Assembly (NCBI GenBank): GCA_018673255.1
Contig: JABHDC010000253.1
Location: forward strand, 124,001-188,000
Length of the DNA stretch: 64,000 nucleotides
Direction of reading: 5' to 3'
From: Gemmatimonadota bacterium
GTDB taxonomy: Bacteria > Latescibacterota > UBA2968 > UBA8231
Below are positions 1 through 7,047 of this stretch, one piece after another. The notes under the pieces are model-generated. The model did not search any database. It worked only from the letters and a program-made list of their open reading frames with translations, and had not been told where the DNA came from. Both the position numbers and the translations under genes were made by a program. Each line of letters begins with the position of its first letter. The first letter of the stretch is position 1.

Positions 1-969
1 GGCGGCGACGGCGGCGACCAGTTTCAGTGTCGATCCCGGGGGATACCGACCGGAGATGGCGCGATTGAGGAGCGGTCTACGCTCATCCTGCACCAGATGA
101 CGTCGTTGCTCCTGTGCACGATAGCTGACGAAGACATTCGGGTCGTAGGAAGGCTGTGATACCATGGTCAGCACGGCGCCGGTGCGGGCGTTGAGGACCA
201 CGACCGATCCGGGGAGGGAGTCGGGCATGGCCCGCTCGGCAGCGCGCTGGATGTCGAGGTCGATGGTCAGCCGCAGATCGTGACCTGGGATGGGCGCTTG
301 CTCGCGATCCGGGAAGGGACGCTCATTCGTGATACGGCGCTTGGCGTCCATCTCCACGTAACTGACCCCATCGATGCCGCGCAGGCTGTCCTGGTACACC
401 CTCTCCAGGCCCGTCTTGCCCACATAGTCACCCCGCCGGTAGCTGCGGGCCGATGTGGCCATCTCGCCTTCCTGCATTTCGCCCATGTAGCCGATGATGT
501 GGGCGACCAGGTCGCCCTCCGGATACAGGCGCTGGGGCTCGATATCCACATGCAGGGGGAAGCCATCGCCCCGCAGGCGCTCCTCGACAATGGCGACCGT
601 CTCAAAGGTGACATCGCGCTTCAGGCGGATCGTCGCATCGCCGCGGTGATACGGAACTGATTCGCCGATCGCTTCCTCCATGGCGGCGACGGCGCGGGCG
701 TCATCCTCCTTGCTTCCACTGATGAGGCTGATGCTGTAGGAGGCTCGATTGCGGGCAAGGACTTCGCCGTCCCGGTCCAGAATCAGACCCCGGGGCGCTT
801 TGACCCGCCGCTTCGAGTAAATGTTGTCCGCCGACTCCTTGGCATAGTCGTCGGCCGTCGTGATCTGCAGGTGAAACAGTCGCAGGAAGAGGACTGCAAA
901 GAGCAGGACCACGCCCACCAGCAAGCCGCGAAGCCGACGTCCCCAGTCTTCGAGGATTTCAGGATCCAC
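1..969 (-). CDS. mrdA: Penicillin-binding protein 2 (peptidoglycan transpeptidase), partial
   Basis: N-terminal 323 codons of PBP2, the elongation transpeptidase that works with RodA; the C-terminal part lies beyond the left window edge. A single N-terminal membrane segment (about residues 18-34) is followed by the dimerisation motif RGLILDRDGEVLARN and then the start of the transpeptidase domain. The active-site STLK tetrad sits at about residues 313-316 (PPGSTLK), just before the edge. The chosen start is GTG at 969, six bases after the mreD stop; no better in-frame start was seen. It is the last visible member of the minus-strand envelope operon, and rodA would be expected next, off-window. 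Confidence 0.93.
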   Translation of the reverse strand, partial: MDPEILEDWGRRLRGLLVGVVLLFAVLFLRLFHLQITTADDYAKESADNIYSKRRVKAPRGLILDRDGEVLARNRASYSISLISGSKEDDARAVAAMEEAIGESVPYHRGDATIRLKRDVTFETVAIVEERLRGDGFPLHVDIEPQRLYPEGDLVAHIIGYMGEMQEGEMATSARSYRRGDYVGKTGLERVYQDSLRGIDGVSYVEMDAKRRITNERPFPDREQAPIPGHDLRLTIDLDIQRAAERAMPDSLPGSVVVLNARTGAVLTMVSQPSYDPNVFVSYRAQEQRRHLVQDERRPLLNRAISGRYPPGSTLKLVAAVAA

Positions 970-975
970 GGCGCC

Positions 976-1461
976 TCAGGATGGAATCAGCTCGTGTCGG
1001 AGCCGCAGGAAGCCGGCGGCAACGAAACCGAAGATGGCCGTGTATGCCGCGTGGCCGAGGCTGTAGCGCAGCATCAGGTAGGGCACATCGACAATCGCAA
1101 AGCTCGAGTGCAGCGTGTAGTAGGCCAGATCATGGACCAGGATGGCGGCGGTCAAGACCGCCAGCCGCACCTGGATCGCATCGGCGACGAAACCTCCACG
1201 CGTGACGCCGACACCAAAGCCGACGATGGCGTTGATCAGCGCATTCAGGCCCAGTTCGGTTGGGGCGAAGGTGTCCTGACACAAGCCGATGGCGAAACCG
1301 AACAAGGTCGCCTGCAGGTGGCCGCTGGTGAGGGCGATGAAGACGACGACCAGCAGCACGAGATCGGGCAGAATACCTGCAACCTGGATATGGTGGACCC
1401 ACGTCGTCTGCAGCAGGAAGGCCAGGCATAACAGCAGGGCGTGCCGAACGACACTCAGCAA
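976..1461 (-). CDS. mreD: Rod shape-determining protein MreD
   Basis: A 161-residue hydrophobic protein with about five membrane segments, the usual MreD size and composition (for example LPDLVLLVVVFIALTSG and GFAIGLCQDTFAP). MreD is an inner-membrane part of the elongasome that links MreB/MreC with PBP2 and RodA. It lies directly upstream of mrdA and 22 bases downstream of the MltD-like gene, so all are probably cotranscribed. mreB and mreC, normally immediately upstream, are absent here and replaced by a lytic transglycosylase. Confidence 0.88.
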   Translation of the reverse strand: MLSVVRHALLLCLAFLLQTTWVHHIQVAGILPDLVLLVVVFIALTSGHLQATLFGFAIGLCQDTFAPTELGLNALINAIVGFGVGVTRGGFVADAIQVRLAVLTAAILVHDLAYYTLHSSFAIVDVPYLMLRYSLGHAAYTAIFGFVAAGFLRLRHELIPS

Positions 1462-1483
1462 GGTCGGTCTCCTCCCACCTTGA

Positions 1484-3421
1484 TCACTCGACAGCCGTGC
1501 GAATCTGCAATTCCATGCCCGTGAGTAATGTCGAGGCGAGGCTCATGTTGTTCTGCCGGGCAATGTCGGTTGCGTTGAGGCCGAACTTCCGGGCGATGCT
1601 GTAGAGTGTGTCGCCACGCACGACGGTATAGATGGCGACGCCGGTGCTGGCATCACTGACGATCAGGCTCTGTCCGGGTTTGATCAGTGACCCGGCCAGT
1701 CCATTCCACGTCTGGAGATCGTCGATCCGTACTTCGTATTGGCGCGAGATCGACCATAGAGACTCACCATCCCGCACCAGGTGCGTCAGGCGGCCCCGAT
1801 CGTCGGTCGTTGAGACGCGGCGGTTGGCAGTGACCAGGCGCGTCGGCTGACTGCCGACGGTGAGCTTCTGGCCAGGACGTATGACGCTGTCCGTCAGACG
1901 ATTCCAGCGACGCAGATCGGTGACACTTGTTCCAAAGCGGCGGGCGATCGTCCACAGAGACTCGCCTGAACGGACCGTATGGACGTGCCCATTGGCTGGG
2001 GCGGGTGTGCCTTCCACCGGAATGAAGAGGGTCTGGCCAGGACGGATCAGGCCGCGCTGCACTCCATTGGCTTCGGCAATATCTGTCGATGACACGCCAA
2101 AGGCCCTGGCAATCGTCCACAGATTGTCGCCACGCTGCACGGCATACTCGTAGACACCGGGCAGATCCGAGGCGGGCAACTTAGCCAGACGCGAGATCAA
2201 CTCGCCACCGGTTCCGGGTGGCACTTTGAGACGGTAGTTCTTGACCATGGGCGGCGTGATGGGGCGGCGCAATTCTGGATTCAGCGCACGCAGATCTGCA
2301 CCCTTGCCCAACATGCGCGTCGCCGTCTCGAGATGAACGAAGCGCTTGAGATGCACTTCTTCCCAGCGAATGGGATCCTCGAGTTCCGGTAGGGTGAAGC
2401 CGAACGTCTCAGGAGAGCGGGCAATCAGAGCGGCCGCCATCAGCAGTGGCACGTAGTTCCGGGTTTCCCGCGGCAACTCCAGAGACCAGTAGTCGCGGGT
2501 TCCGGCCTTGTCTATTGCGCGTTGTACTCGACCGGGACCCGCATTGTAGGCAGCGAAAGCCAGCCGCCAGTCGCCGAAGCGCTTGTGAAGTCGGCGCAGA
2601 TGACGGGCAGCGGCGCGTGTGGACTTCACCGGATCGCGACGCTCATCGACCCAGTGATCGATCGTCAGGCCTTCGAGTTTGCCGGTGTATTTCATGAACT
2701 GCCACAGGCCCACGGCATGGGCTCTTGAGTAAGCCCGCGGCTTGAAGCCACTCTCGATCATCGCCAGGTAGAGCAGGTCCTCAGGCAGTTTCTCTTCGCG
2801 CAGGATGGGCAGGATGATGTCCCTGTAATGACCTGATCGCTGCATCCAGGCGGTCCAGGTCTGCCGTCCGCGTGTCTGGAAGAAGGCAATACTGGAAGCG
2901 ACCTGTTCGTTGGCATCGATGGGTAGATCACACAGGGGTGCGACCTGATGGATGCGCACCATTGGTACGGCATCTTCGGGCAGTTGTTCGAGATGCTTGT
3001 TCTGCATTTCGCGCAGCAGCAGGGTGAGTGGGCTGTCTGGCGAGAGGTGCTCAATGTGTGGCAGGACAGACATGTAGGCACGTTCGACCGCATCGGCCAC
3101 GCCGTCCGCTTGTGCCTGGTATAGCGCGCCGCCGCTGTTGTCGAGTTGTGGATTGTCATCGATCGAGGCCAATAGGTGATAGGCGCCATCCAACTCGATT
3201 CGAGCGGGATCAAAGCGGCCGGCCGCCTGTTCGTCGAGGGCGCGCAGCAGTCGCCAGCGGGCCCCGAGAATCGCGGCATCCAGTGCACGCTCGGCCGCCG
3301 TATCCACGACGAGGAGCGTGTCTGCTACGACAGGTGTGGCTGGCGCATGGGCACGCCACGACACCATAGGCGCGCAGGCCGCCAACTGGCCAGCCAGGAG
3401 ACACCAGAGGATGCGCTTCAA
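1484..3421 (-). CDS. mltD: MltD-like membrane-bound lytic murein transglycosylase with four LysM domains
   Basis: A 645-residue lipoprotein: signal peptide with lipobox LAAC (Cys16), SLT domain about 205-330 with catalytic Glu223 in [12 protein letters not shown] and the downstream [12 protein letters not shown] motif, then four LysM peptidoglycan-binding repeats at about 426-468, 481-522, 546-588 and 598-640. The family cleaves glycan strands non-hydrolytically to give 1,6-anhydromuramyl ends. Four LysM repeats is at the high end; E. coli MltD has two. The ATG overlaps the stop of the upstream SPOR-protein gene by 4 bp, suggesting coupled translation within the mre/mrd cluster. Confidence 0.92.
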   Translation of the reverse strand: MKRILWCLLAGQLAACAPMVSWRAHAPATPVVADTLLVVDTAAERALDAAILGARWRLLRALDEQAAGRFDPARIELDGAYHLLASIDDNPQLDNSGGALYQAQADGVADAVERAYMSVLPHIEHLSPDSPLTLLLREMQNKHLEQLPEDAVPMVRIHQVAPLCDLPIDANEQVASSIAFFQTRGRQTWTAWMQRSGHYRDIILPILREEKLPEDLLYLAMIESGFKPRAYSRAHAVGLWQFMKYTGKLEGLTIDHWVDERRDPVKSTRAAARHLRRLHKRFGDWRLAFAAYNAGPGRVQRAIDKAGTRDYWSLELPRETRNYVPLLMAAALIARSPETFGFTLPELEDPIRWEEVHLKRFVHLETATRMLGKGADLRALNPELRRPITPPMVKNYRLKVPPGTGGELISRLAKLPASDLPGVYEYAVQRGDNLWTIARAFGVSSTDIAEANGVQRGLIRPGQTLFIPVEGTPAPANGHVHTVRSGESLWTIARRFGTSVTDLRRWNRLTDSVIRPGQKLTVGSQPTRLVTANRRVSTTDDRGRLTHLVRDGESLWSISRQYEVRIDDLQTWNGLAGSLIKPGQSLIVSDASTGVAIYTVVRGDTLYSIARKFGLNATDIARQNNMSLASTLLTGMELQIRTAVE

Positions 3422-4233
3422 GGGCCGGTGACCTCATCTTTGGGCAGAAAGACCTCGCCTCGTGTCTTGGTGGAGTTTCGATAGTGGGCACGGACCCGCT
3501 CCACCAGACGCTGGGCGTCGGCTTCGTGACGGAAATTGCCGACCAGAACCTTGTACCAGGGTGCCTGGAACTTCACATCCACATCATCGCGACGCAGCCG
3601 GCGCATGGCAGAGCGCTGGAAATCGACGGCCTCACCGTGATCGCGGTACTGTCCCAGCAGGACGCGCCAGCCAAAGGTTCGCACCAGTTCAACTGGGATC
3701 TCCTCTTCCTGCACTGGGGGGGCCGCATCGACGACGGTCTCCGGTAACACGTCGAAGCCAGGGCGATCAGTAGCCTGAGAGGTCAATGTGTCAGTGATGA
3801 TGTAGGCGCCGCTGTAGTCCTCGGCCAGCAGCGCGATCCGGCTGCGTAACAGGCCGGCCTGCTCGGGATCGCGGAAGAGGCCCGCCCGCACGGCGTGTAA
3901 TTCACCCTGGGGCACGACGTCGACGGGAACATTCAGTCGGCGCGACAATTCCTGCGCAATCTGTTGAGCCCTGTCGGTTCGACTCAGGGCGATCACCTGC
4001 ACACGGTGCACGATCAGAGAGGTCGTGTCGACGGCTGCTGCTACGACGGCTGGTCGTGTCTCCACGTCCGGTTTCGCGAACTGGGGCTCAATGAGCAGCA
4101 GGTCCTCCCGGAACTGTGCAGGGTCAAAGGACTCTTTGATGACGACGAAGTCGCGCGATTCCTCATCCTGGGCGTTGACGTTGGCCGCCACAAGACATGC
4201 GACCAGTCCAAGGGCCAGATGTTTCCTCATCAC
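3418..4233 (-). CDS. Exported protein with SPOR-like repeats
   Basis: 271 residues beginning with a cleavable signal peptide ([16 protein letters not shown]). Two SPOR-like segments are visible: about 75-150 ([22 protein letters not shown]...[12 protein letters not shown]) and about 188-260 ([19 protein letters not shown]...[17 protein letters not shown]). SPOR domains bind denuded glycan strands, the product of amidases at division or growth sites. Placement between mtnA and a lytic transglycosylase fits a periplasmic peptidoglycan-associated role. Assignment rests on the repeated pattern of hydrophobic strand, G-x-[FY] and D-A-x-R-L; the exact function is unknown. Confidence 0.75.
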   Translation of the reverse strand: MMRKHLALGLVACLVAANVNAQDEESRDFVVIKESFDPAQFREDLLLIEPQFAKPDVETRPAVVAAAVDTTSLIVHRVQVIALSRTDRAQQIAQELSRRLNVPVDVVPQGELHAVRAGLFRDPEQAGLLRSRIALLAEDYSGAYIITDTLTSQATDRPGFDVLPETVVDAAPPVQEEEIPVELVRTFGWRVLLGQYRDHGEAVDFQRSAMRRLRRDDVDVKFQAPWYKVLVGNFRHEADAQRLVERVRAHYRNSTKTRGEVFLPKDEVTGP

Positions 4234-4242
4234 TTCAGGCCT

Positions 4243-5310
4243 TCATCGTGCGGCAGGAATGGCAACACCCCATTCCCGCAGTGTCGGTTCAAAGGGAGGA
4301 CGCGCCACACCATGTTCGGTAATGATGGCAGAGACCAACCGTTGCGGTGTCACATCGAAGGCGGGATTGTAGATCTTCACACCTTCTGGAACCGTACGGC
4401 GCCCGAATCCCTCGCTCACTTCCGTCGCCTGCCGCTGCTCGATGGGAATCAGATCGCCAGAGGCCAGATCCAGGTCAACGGTGGAGGTGGGGGCGGCCAC
4501 ATAGAATGGCACATCGAATTCCTGCGCCATGACTGCAACACCGAGCGTACCGATCTTGTTCGCCACATCACCATTGGCAGCGATCCGATCTGAGCCAACG
4601 ATGACACAGTCGATCTGGCCGGCGGCGAAGAGGCTGGCTGCAGCGCCATCGCACAGGACCGTCACATCGATCCCCGCCTGCGAGAGTTCCCAGGCGGTCA
4701 GTCGGGCGCCTTGCAGCAAGGGGCGGGTTTCATCGGCGTAGACGTGCAGACTCTTGCCGGTCTCGACGGCAGCATAGATCACGCCCAGCGCAGTACCGGA
4801 CCCGGCCGTGGCCAGTGCGCCCGCATTGCAGTGGGTCAGGACCGTGGCGCCATCTTCGATCAGCGCCGCACCATGCACACCCATGCGCCGACACAGGTCT
4901 TGATCATCTTCACGCACGCGATGCGCTGTTGCCAGTAGCTGGTCGCAGATGGCCGCATTCTCACCGGTGGCCCCGTCGAGGGTGTGGCGCATGTGCTGCA
5001 AGGCCCAGAACAGGTTCACTGCCGTGGGTCGGGTCGCAGCCAGTCGCTCCACATCGCGTTCGATGGCGGCGCGGAAGGCAGTCGCCGGCAGATCGCGCGC
5101 ACACAGGGCGCTGACGACGACACCATAGGCGGCGGCGACGCCGATCGCGGGCGCCCCTCGCACGCGAAGCATCTGAATCGCTTCGCACACCGTCTCGACG
5201 TGGCGGCAGGCGATCGTGCACACCTGCAGTGGCAGCAGGGTCTGGTCGAGGAGTTCAAGCCAGCCGCCGCCCTCCCCGTCACACCACCGAAGGGTGTGCG
5301 TCTCAGTCAT
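4243..5310 (-). CDS. mtnA: S-methyl-5-thioribose-1-phosphate isomerase
   Basis: 355 residues, the normal length for MtnA, which converts 5-methylthioribose-1-phosphate to the ribulose form in methionine salvage. Family motifs include MLRVRGAPAIGVAAAYG near the N terminus, the catalytic cysteine in LTHCNAGALATAGSGTALG and the catalytic Asp segment IVGSDRIAANGDVANKIGT. It overlaps the 3' end of rsfS by 8 bases. No other methionine-salvage gene is seen in the window, so its place in an envelope operon is probably coincidental packing. Confidence 0.95.
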   Translation of the reverse strand: MTETHTLRWCDGEGGGWLELLDQTLLPLQVCTIACRHVETVCEAIQMLRVRGAPAIGVAAAYGVVVSALCARDLPATAFRAAIERDVERLAATRPTAVNLFWALQHMRHTLDGATGENAAICDQLLATAHRVREDDQDLCRRMGVHGAALIEDGATVLTHCNAGALATAGSGTALGVIYAAVETGKSLHVYADETRPLLQGARLTAWELSQAGIDVTVLCDGAAASLFAAGQIDCVIVGSDRIAANGDVANKIGTLGVAVMAQEFDVPFYVAAPTSTVDLDLASGDLIPIEQRQATEVSEGFGRRTVPEGVKIYNPAFDVTPQRLVSAIITEHGVARPPFEPTLREWGVAIPAAR

Positions 5311-5743
5311 TGCTCAGATGCCAACCCGGTTCGGCTTGGGGTGTGGCCTCGACCTGATTCTCCAGGTCCTCAAAGCGTACGGCTTCGGCATCACCCCAGA
5401 GACGCTCAAGGGCGTAGAATTCCCTGGCTTCGTGACGGAAGACGTGGATGACCACATCGACGAGATCGACCAGAACCCAGCGCAAGCTGTCGAGGCCTTC
5501 CACGTGCCAGGGGCGATGGCCAGCCTGTCGTAGCGCATCGACGAGGTCGCCACCGATGGATCTCACATGTGGGTCGGACATGCCGGTGCAGATGATGAAA
5601 TAGTCGGCGCTGTCGCTGAGCCCCTGCAGGTCGAGGGCCACCACATCCAGAGCCTTCTTGTCCTGCAGCGTCTCGACGATCAGGCGCAATCGTTCGTCGC
5701 GCGCGAGAAATTCTTCTGTCGAGATGGTGCTATCTCCGTTCAA
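5303..5743 (-). CDS. rsfS: Ribosomal silencing factor RsfS
   Basis: About 146 residues of the RsfS/Iojap family, which binds ribosomal protein uL14 and blocks subunit joining in starvation. Diagnostic stretch: KKALDVVALDLQGLSDSADYFIICTGMSDPHVRSI followed by the GHRPWHVEGLDSLRWVLVDLVDVVIHVF core. The reading frame stays open upstream to 5932, but that part overlaps the LytR_C gene and does not look like protein. I place the start at TTG 5743; a GGAG lies just downstream of it, so the true initiation codon is uncertain by about ten codons. The gene normally neighbours a LytR_C-type gene, as here. Confidence 0.9.
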   Translation of the reverse strand: MNGDSTISTEEFLARDERLRLIVETLQDKKALDVVALDLQGLSDSADYFIICTGMSDPHVRSIGGDLVDALRQAGHRPWHVEGLDSLRWVLVDLVDVVIHVFRHEAREFYALERLWGDAEAVRFEDLENQVEATPQAEPGWHLSND

Positions 5744-6236
5744 GGTCAAACAATCCCAATCTGCGATAATCGTGTCCGATGATGACCTCGACCTGTTCCA
5801 GTCGATAGGCATCATCGTCGATCTGCTGAATCGTGTGAGGAATTCCGAGCAGGGCCGCCACCGCCTTTGCCTGATCCAGGTCACCCGTGCGATCGATAAC
5901 CATGGACTCCAGGTAACCAAAGCTATCCGCATTGCCCTCGCGGATCACATCCAGACCCAGAGAACGGGCGTGGCGTGTCATACGCGCGGCCAATTGCGGT
6001 TCACCCGCACCATTGAGCACGGCGATACGCGTCTCCTCGCTGAGCTCAACGTGAGCGGACCGTATTTCCGGTGCCGAACCCGTCGTGTCGAACCAGGGTT
6101 GCGCAGCGACGATGAGCAGGCCGACGCCTGCGACGCTCGCAGTGAGCCAGAGGACTCGTTCCAGCAAGACTGATGTCAGTCTGAGCGCACGGCAGCGCGT
6201 CCGCGGAGGTCGGGTGAGCCCAACAGACTCATCCAC
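5730..6236 (-). CDS. LytR C-terminal-domain membrane protein
   Basis: 168 residues: one membrane segment about 25-48 (VLWLTASVAGVGLLIVAAQPW), then a LytR_C-type domain (RIAVLNGAGEPQLAARMTRHARSLGLDVIREGNAD ... VIIGHDY). Domains of this type (PF13399) occur alone or at the C terminus of LCP-family wall-polymer ligases; here there is no LCP catalytic domain. It begins at GTG 6236 and overlaps the probable rsfS start. A LytR_C gene followed by rsfS is a recurrent bacterial order, supporting the call. Confidence 0.8.
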   Translation of the reverse strand: MDESVGLTRPPRTRCRALRLTSVLLERVLWLTASVAGVGLLIVAAQPWFDTTGSAPEIRSAHVELSEETRIAVLNGAGEPQLAARMTRHARSLGLDVIREGNADSFGYLESMVIDRTGDLDQAKAVAALLGIPHTIQQIDDDAYRLEQVEVIIGHDYRRLGLFDLERR

Positions 6237-6520
6237 GACTCGGGTGGGTGTCCACCGGCAGATACAGACCTGTCGGCAAACGGAATTTCCAGACCATTAA
6301 AGATGGCCGTGCGGACCACCTTCAGTCAATCAATTCATGTGGACGACGGGAGATGGTGCAGCAGGCGGGCACGAAGTGGGTGTGCTGCGACGGCTCACGG
6401 GGGGGCCGATTCAAGTCAACCCAGGCGGGCGAGACGAAGTCGCAGCGGGCCGGTGGGAGCAGTTCGGGTGGCCAGGCGGGAAGGAGTCCATGCTGGCAGA
6501 AATACAGGCCTGAGATCAGC
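6237..6520. other. Non-coding interval upstream of the LytR_C gene
   Basis: 284 bases with no convincing reading frame or ribosome binding site on either strand. On the minus strand it joins the hexapeptide-repeat gene to the LytR_C gene. A short hairpin (CCTGAG / CTCAGG, 6511-6527 region) overlaps the stop codon of the hexapeptide-repeat gene and could be a weak terminator, but there is no U-tract, so read-through into the envelope cluster remains possible. Confidence 0.5.
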
Positions 6521-6808
6521 TCAGGTGGGAAGCAGATCGGCGCCGATGCGGATGGCCAGGTAGGCGGAGGCGAGAAGAGTCAGGACACGGGCAAGGCGAT
6601 CACCCAGACCAGTCGATTGAGCCAGATCAATCGACTGAGGCAGATCAATCGACTGAGGCAGGCTGGCAGATTGTGCCAGACCGGCTAATCGTGCGAGGCC
6701 GTTTGAAAGTGCGAGGCTGGTTGATAGTGCCAGGCCGCTTGACTGTGTGAAGCCGTTCGATAGTGCCAGGCGGTTTGGAAGAGACAGATTGGATGATTGC
6801 ATCAGCAT
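6521..6808 (-). CDS. Small protein with hexapeptide tandem repeats and C-terminal membrane helix
   Basis: 95 residues, not recognised. Residues 4-69 consist of about eleven six-residue repeats with consensus x-S-x-x-L-[AP] (for example LSNGLA, QSIDLP, LSTSLA), mirrored in the DNA as degenerate 18-bp tandem repeats. The end (VLTLLASAYLAIRIGADLL) is a predicted membrane helix. The start ATG 6808 has GGGAG nine bases upstream and lies about 90 bases after a perfect promoter (-35 6927-6932, -10 6904-6909), so the gene is very likely expressed. It heads the minus-strand envelope cluster. It does not fit the left-handed hexapeptide ([LIV]-G-x4) or pentapeptide families. Confidence 0.65.
   Translation of the reverse strand: MLMQSSNLSLPNRLALSNGFTQSSGLALSTSLALSNGLARLAGLAQSASLPQSIDLPQSIDLAQSTGLGDRLARVLTLLASAYLAIRIGADLLPT
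6602..6800. repeat. Degenerate 18-bp tandem repeats
   Basis: About eleven consecutive 18-bp units, of which neighbouring units such as CCGTTTGAAAGTGCGAGG, CTGGTTGATAGTGCCAGG and CCGTTCGATAGTGCCAGG (plus-strand sense) are clearly related. Two adjacent units (GATCAATCGACTGAGGCA) are identical. The period keeps the minus-strand frame open and encodes the hexapeptide repeats of the gene at 6521-6808. Confidence 0.85.
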
Positions 6809-6903
6809 GTGTGTTGTCTCCCAATCAGATCGTGGCCAGCCGGATAGAAAACAGCCGAATAGTGAACAGAAGTGCGGTGAACATGAGGTCAGTGAACACA
6901 CGT

Positions 6904-6932
6904 ATCATAGTGCACATGATAGCAGGTGTCAA
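6904..6932 (-). promoter_or_regulatory. Sigma-70-type promoter for the hexapeptide-repeat gene
   Basis: Reading the minus strand: -35 TTGACA at 6932-6927, 17-base spacer, -10 TATGAT at 6909-6904. The match is nearly perfect. Transcription would begin near 6897 and run into the hexapeptide-repeat gene and possibly on into the LytR_C/rsfS/mre cluster. Confidence 0.8.
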
Positions 6933-6981
6933 GCAGAGAATACCTCTCTACGGGACATACACGCCAGAGCGCACACGCCGA

Positions 6982-7015
6982 CATCGACACCCGCAAGATC
7001 TTGCGGGTCGATGAA
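6982..7015. terminator. Palindrome downstream of the ASH-domain gene
   Basis: The core CCCGCAAGATCTTGCGGG (6990-7007) is a perfect 18-bp palindrome, extended outward by CATCGAC / GTCGATG with a small bulge. It lies about 35 bases after the stop of the 7048-9771 gene. There is no U-tract on either side, so it may be a factor-dependent stop or mRNA 3'-end stabiliser rather than an intrinsic terminator. Confidence 0.5.
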
Positions 7016-7047
7016 ACCAGGAAAAGGAAGTGTAGCGAAGGGTGGCG

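Noticed and set aside
280..660. 126-residue plus-strand frame at the left edge
   Set aside because: Antisense to the PBP2 gene.
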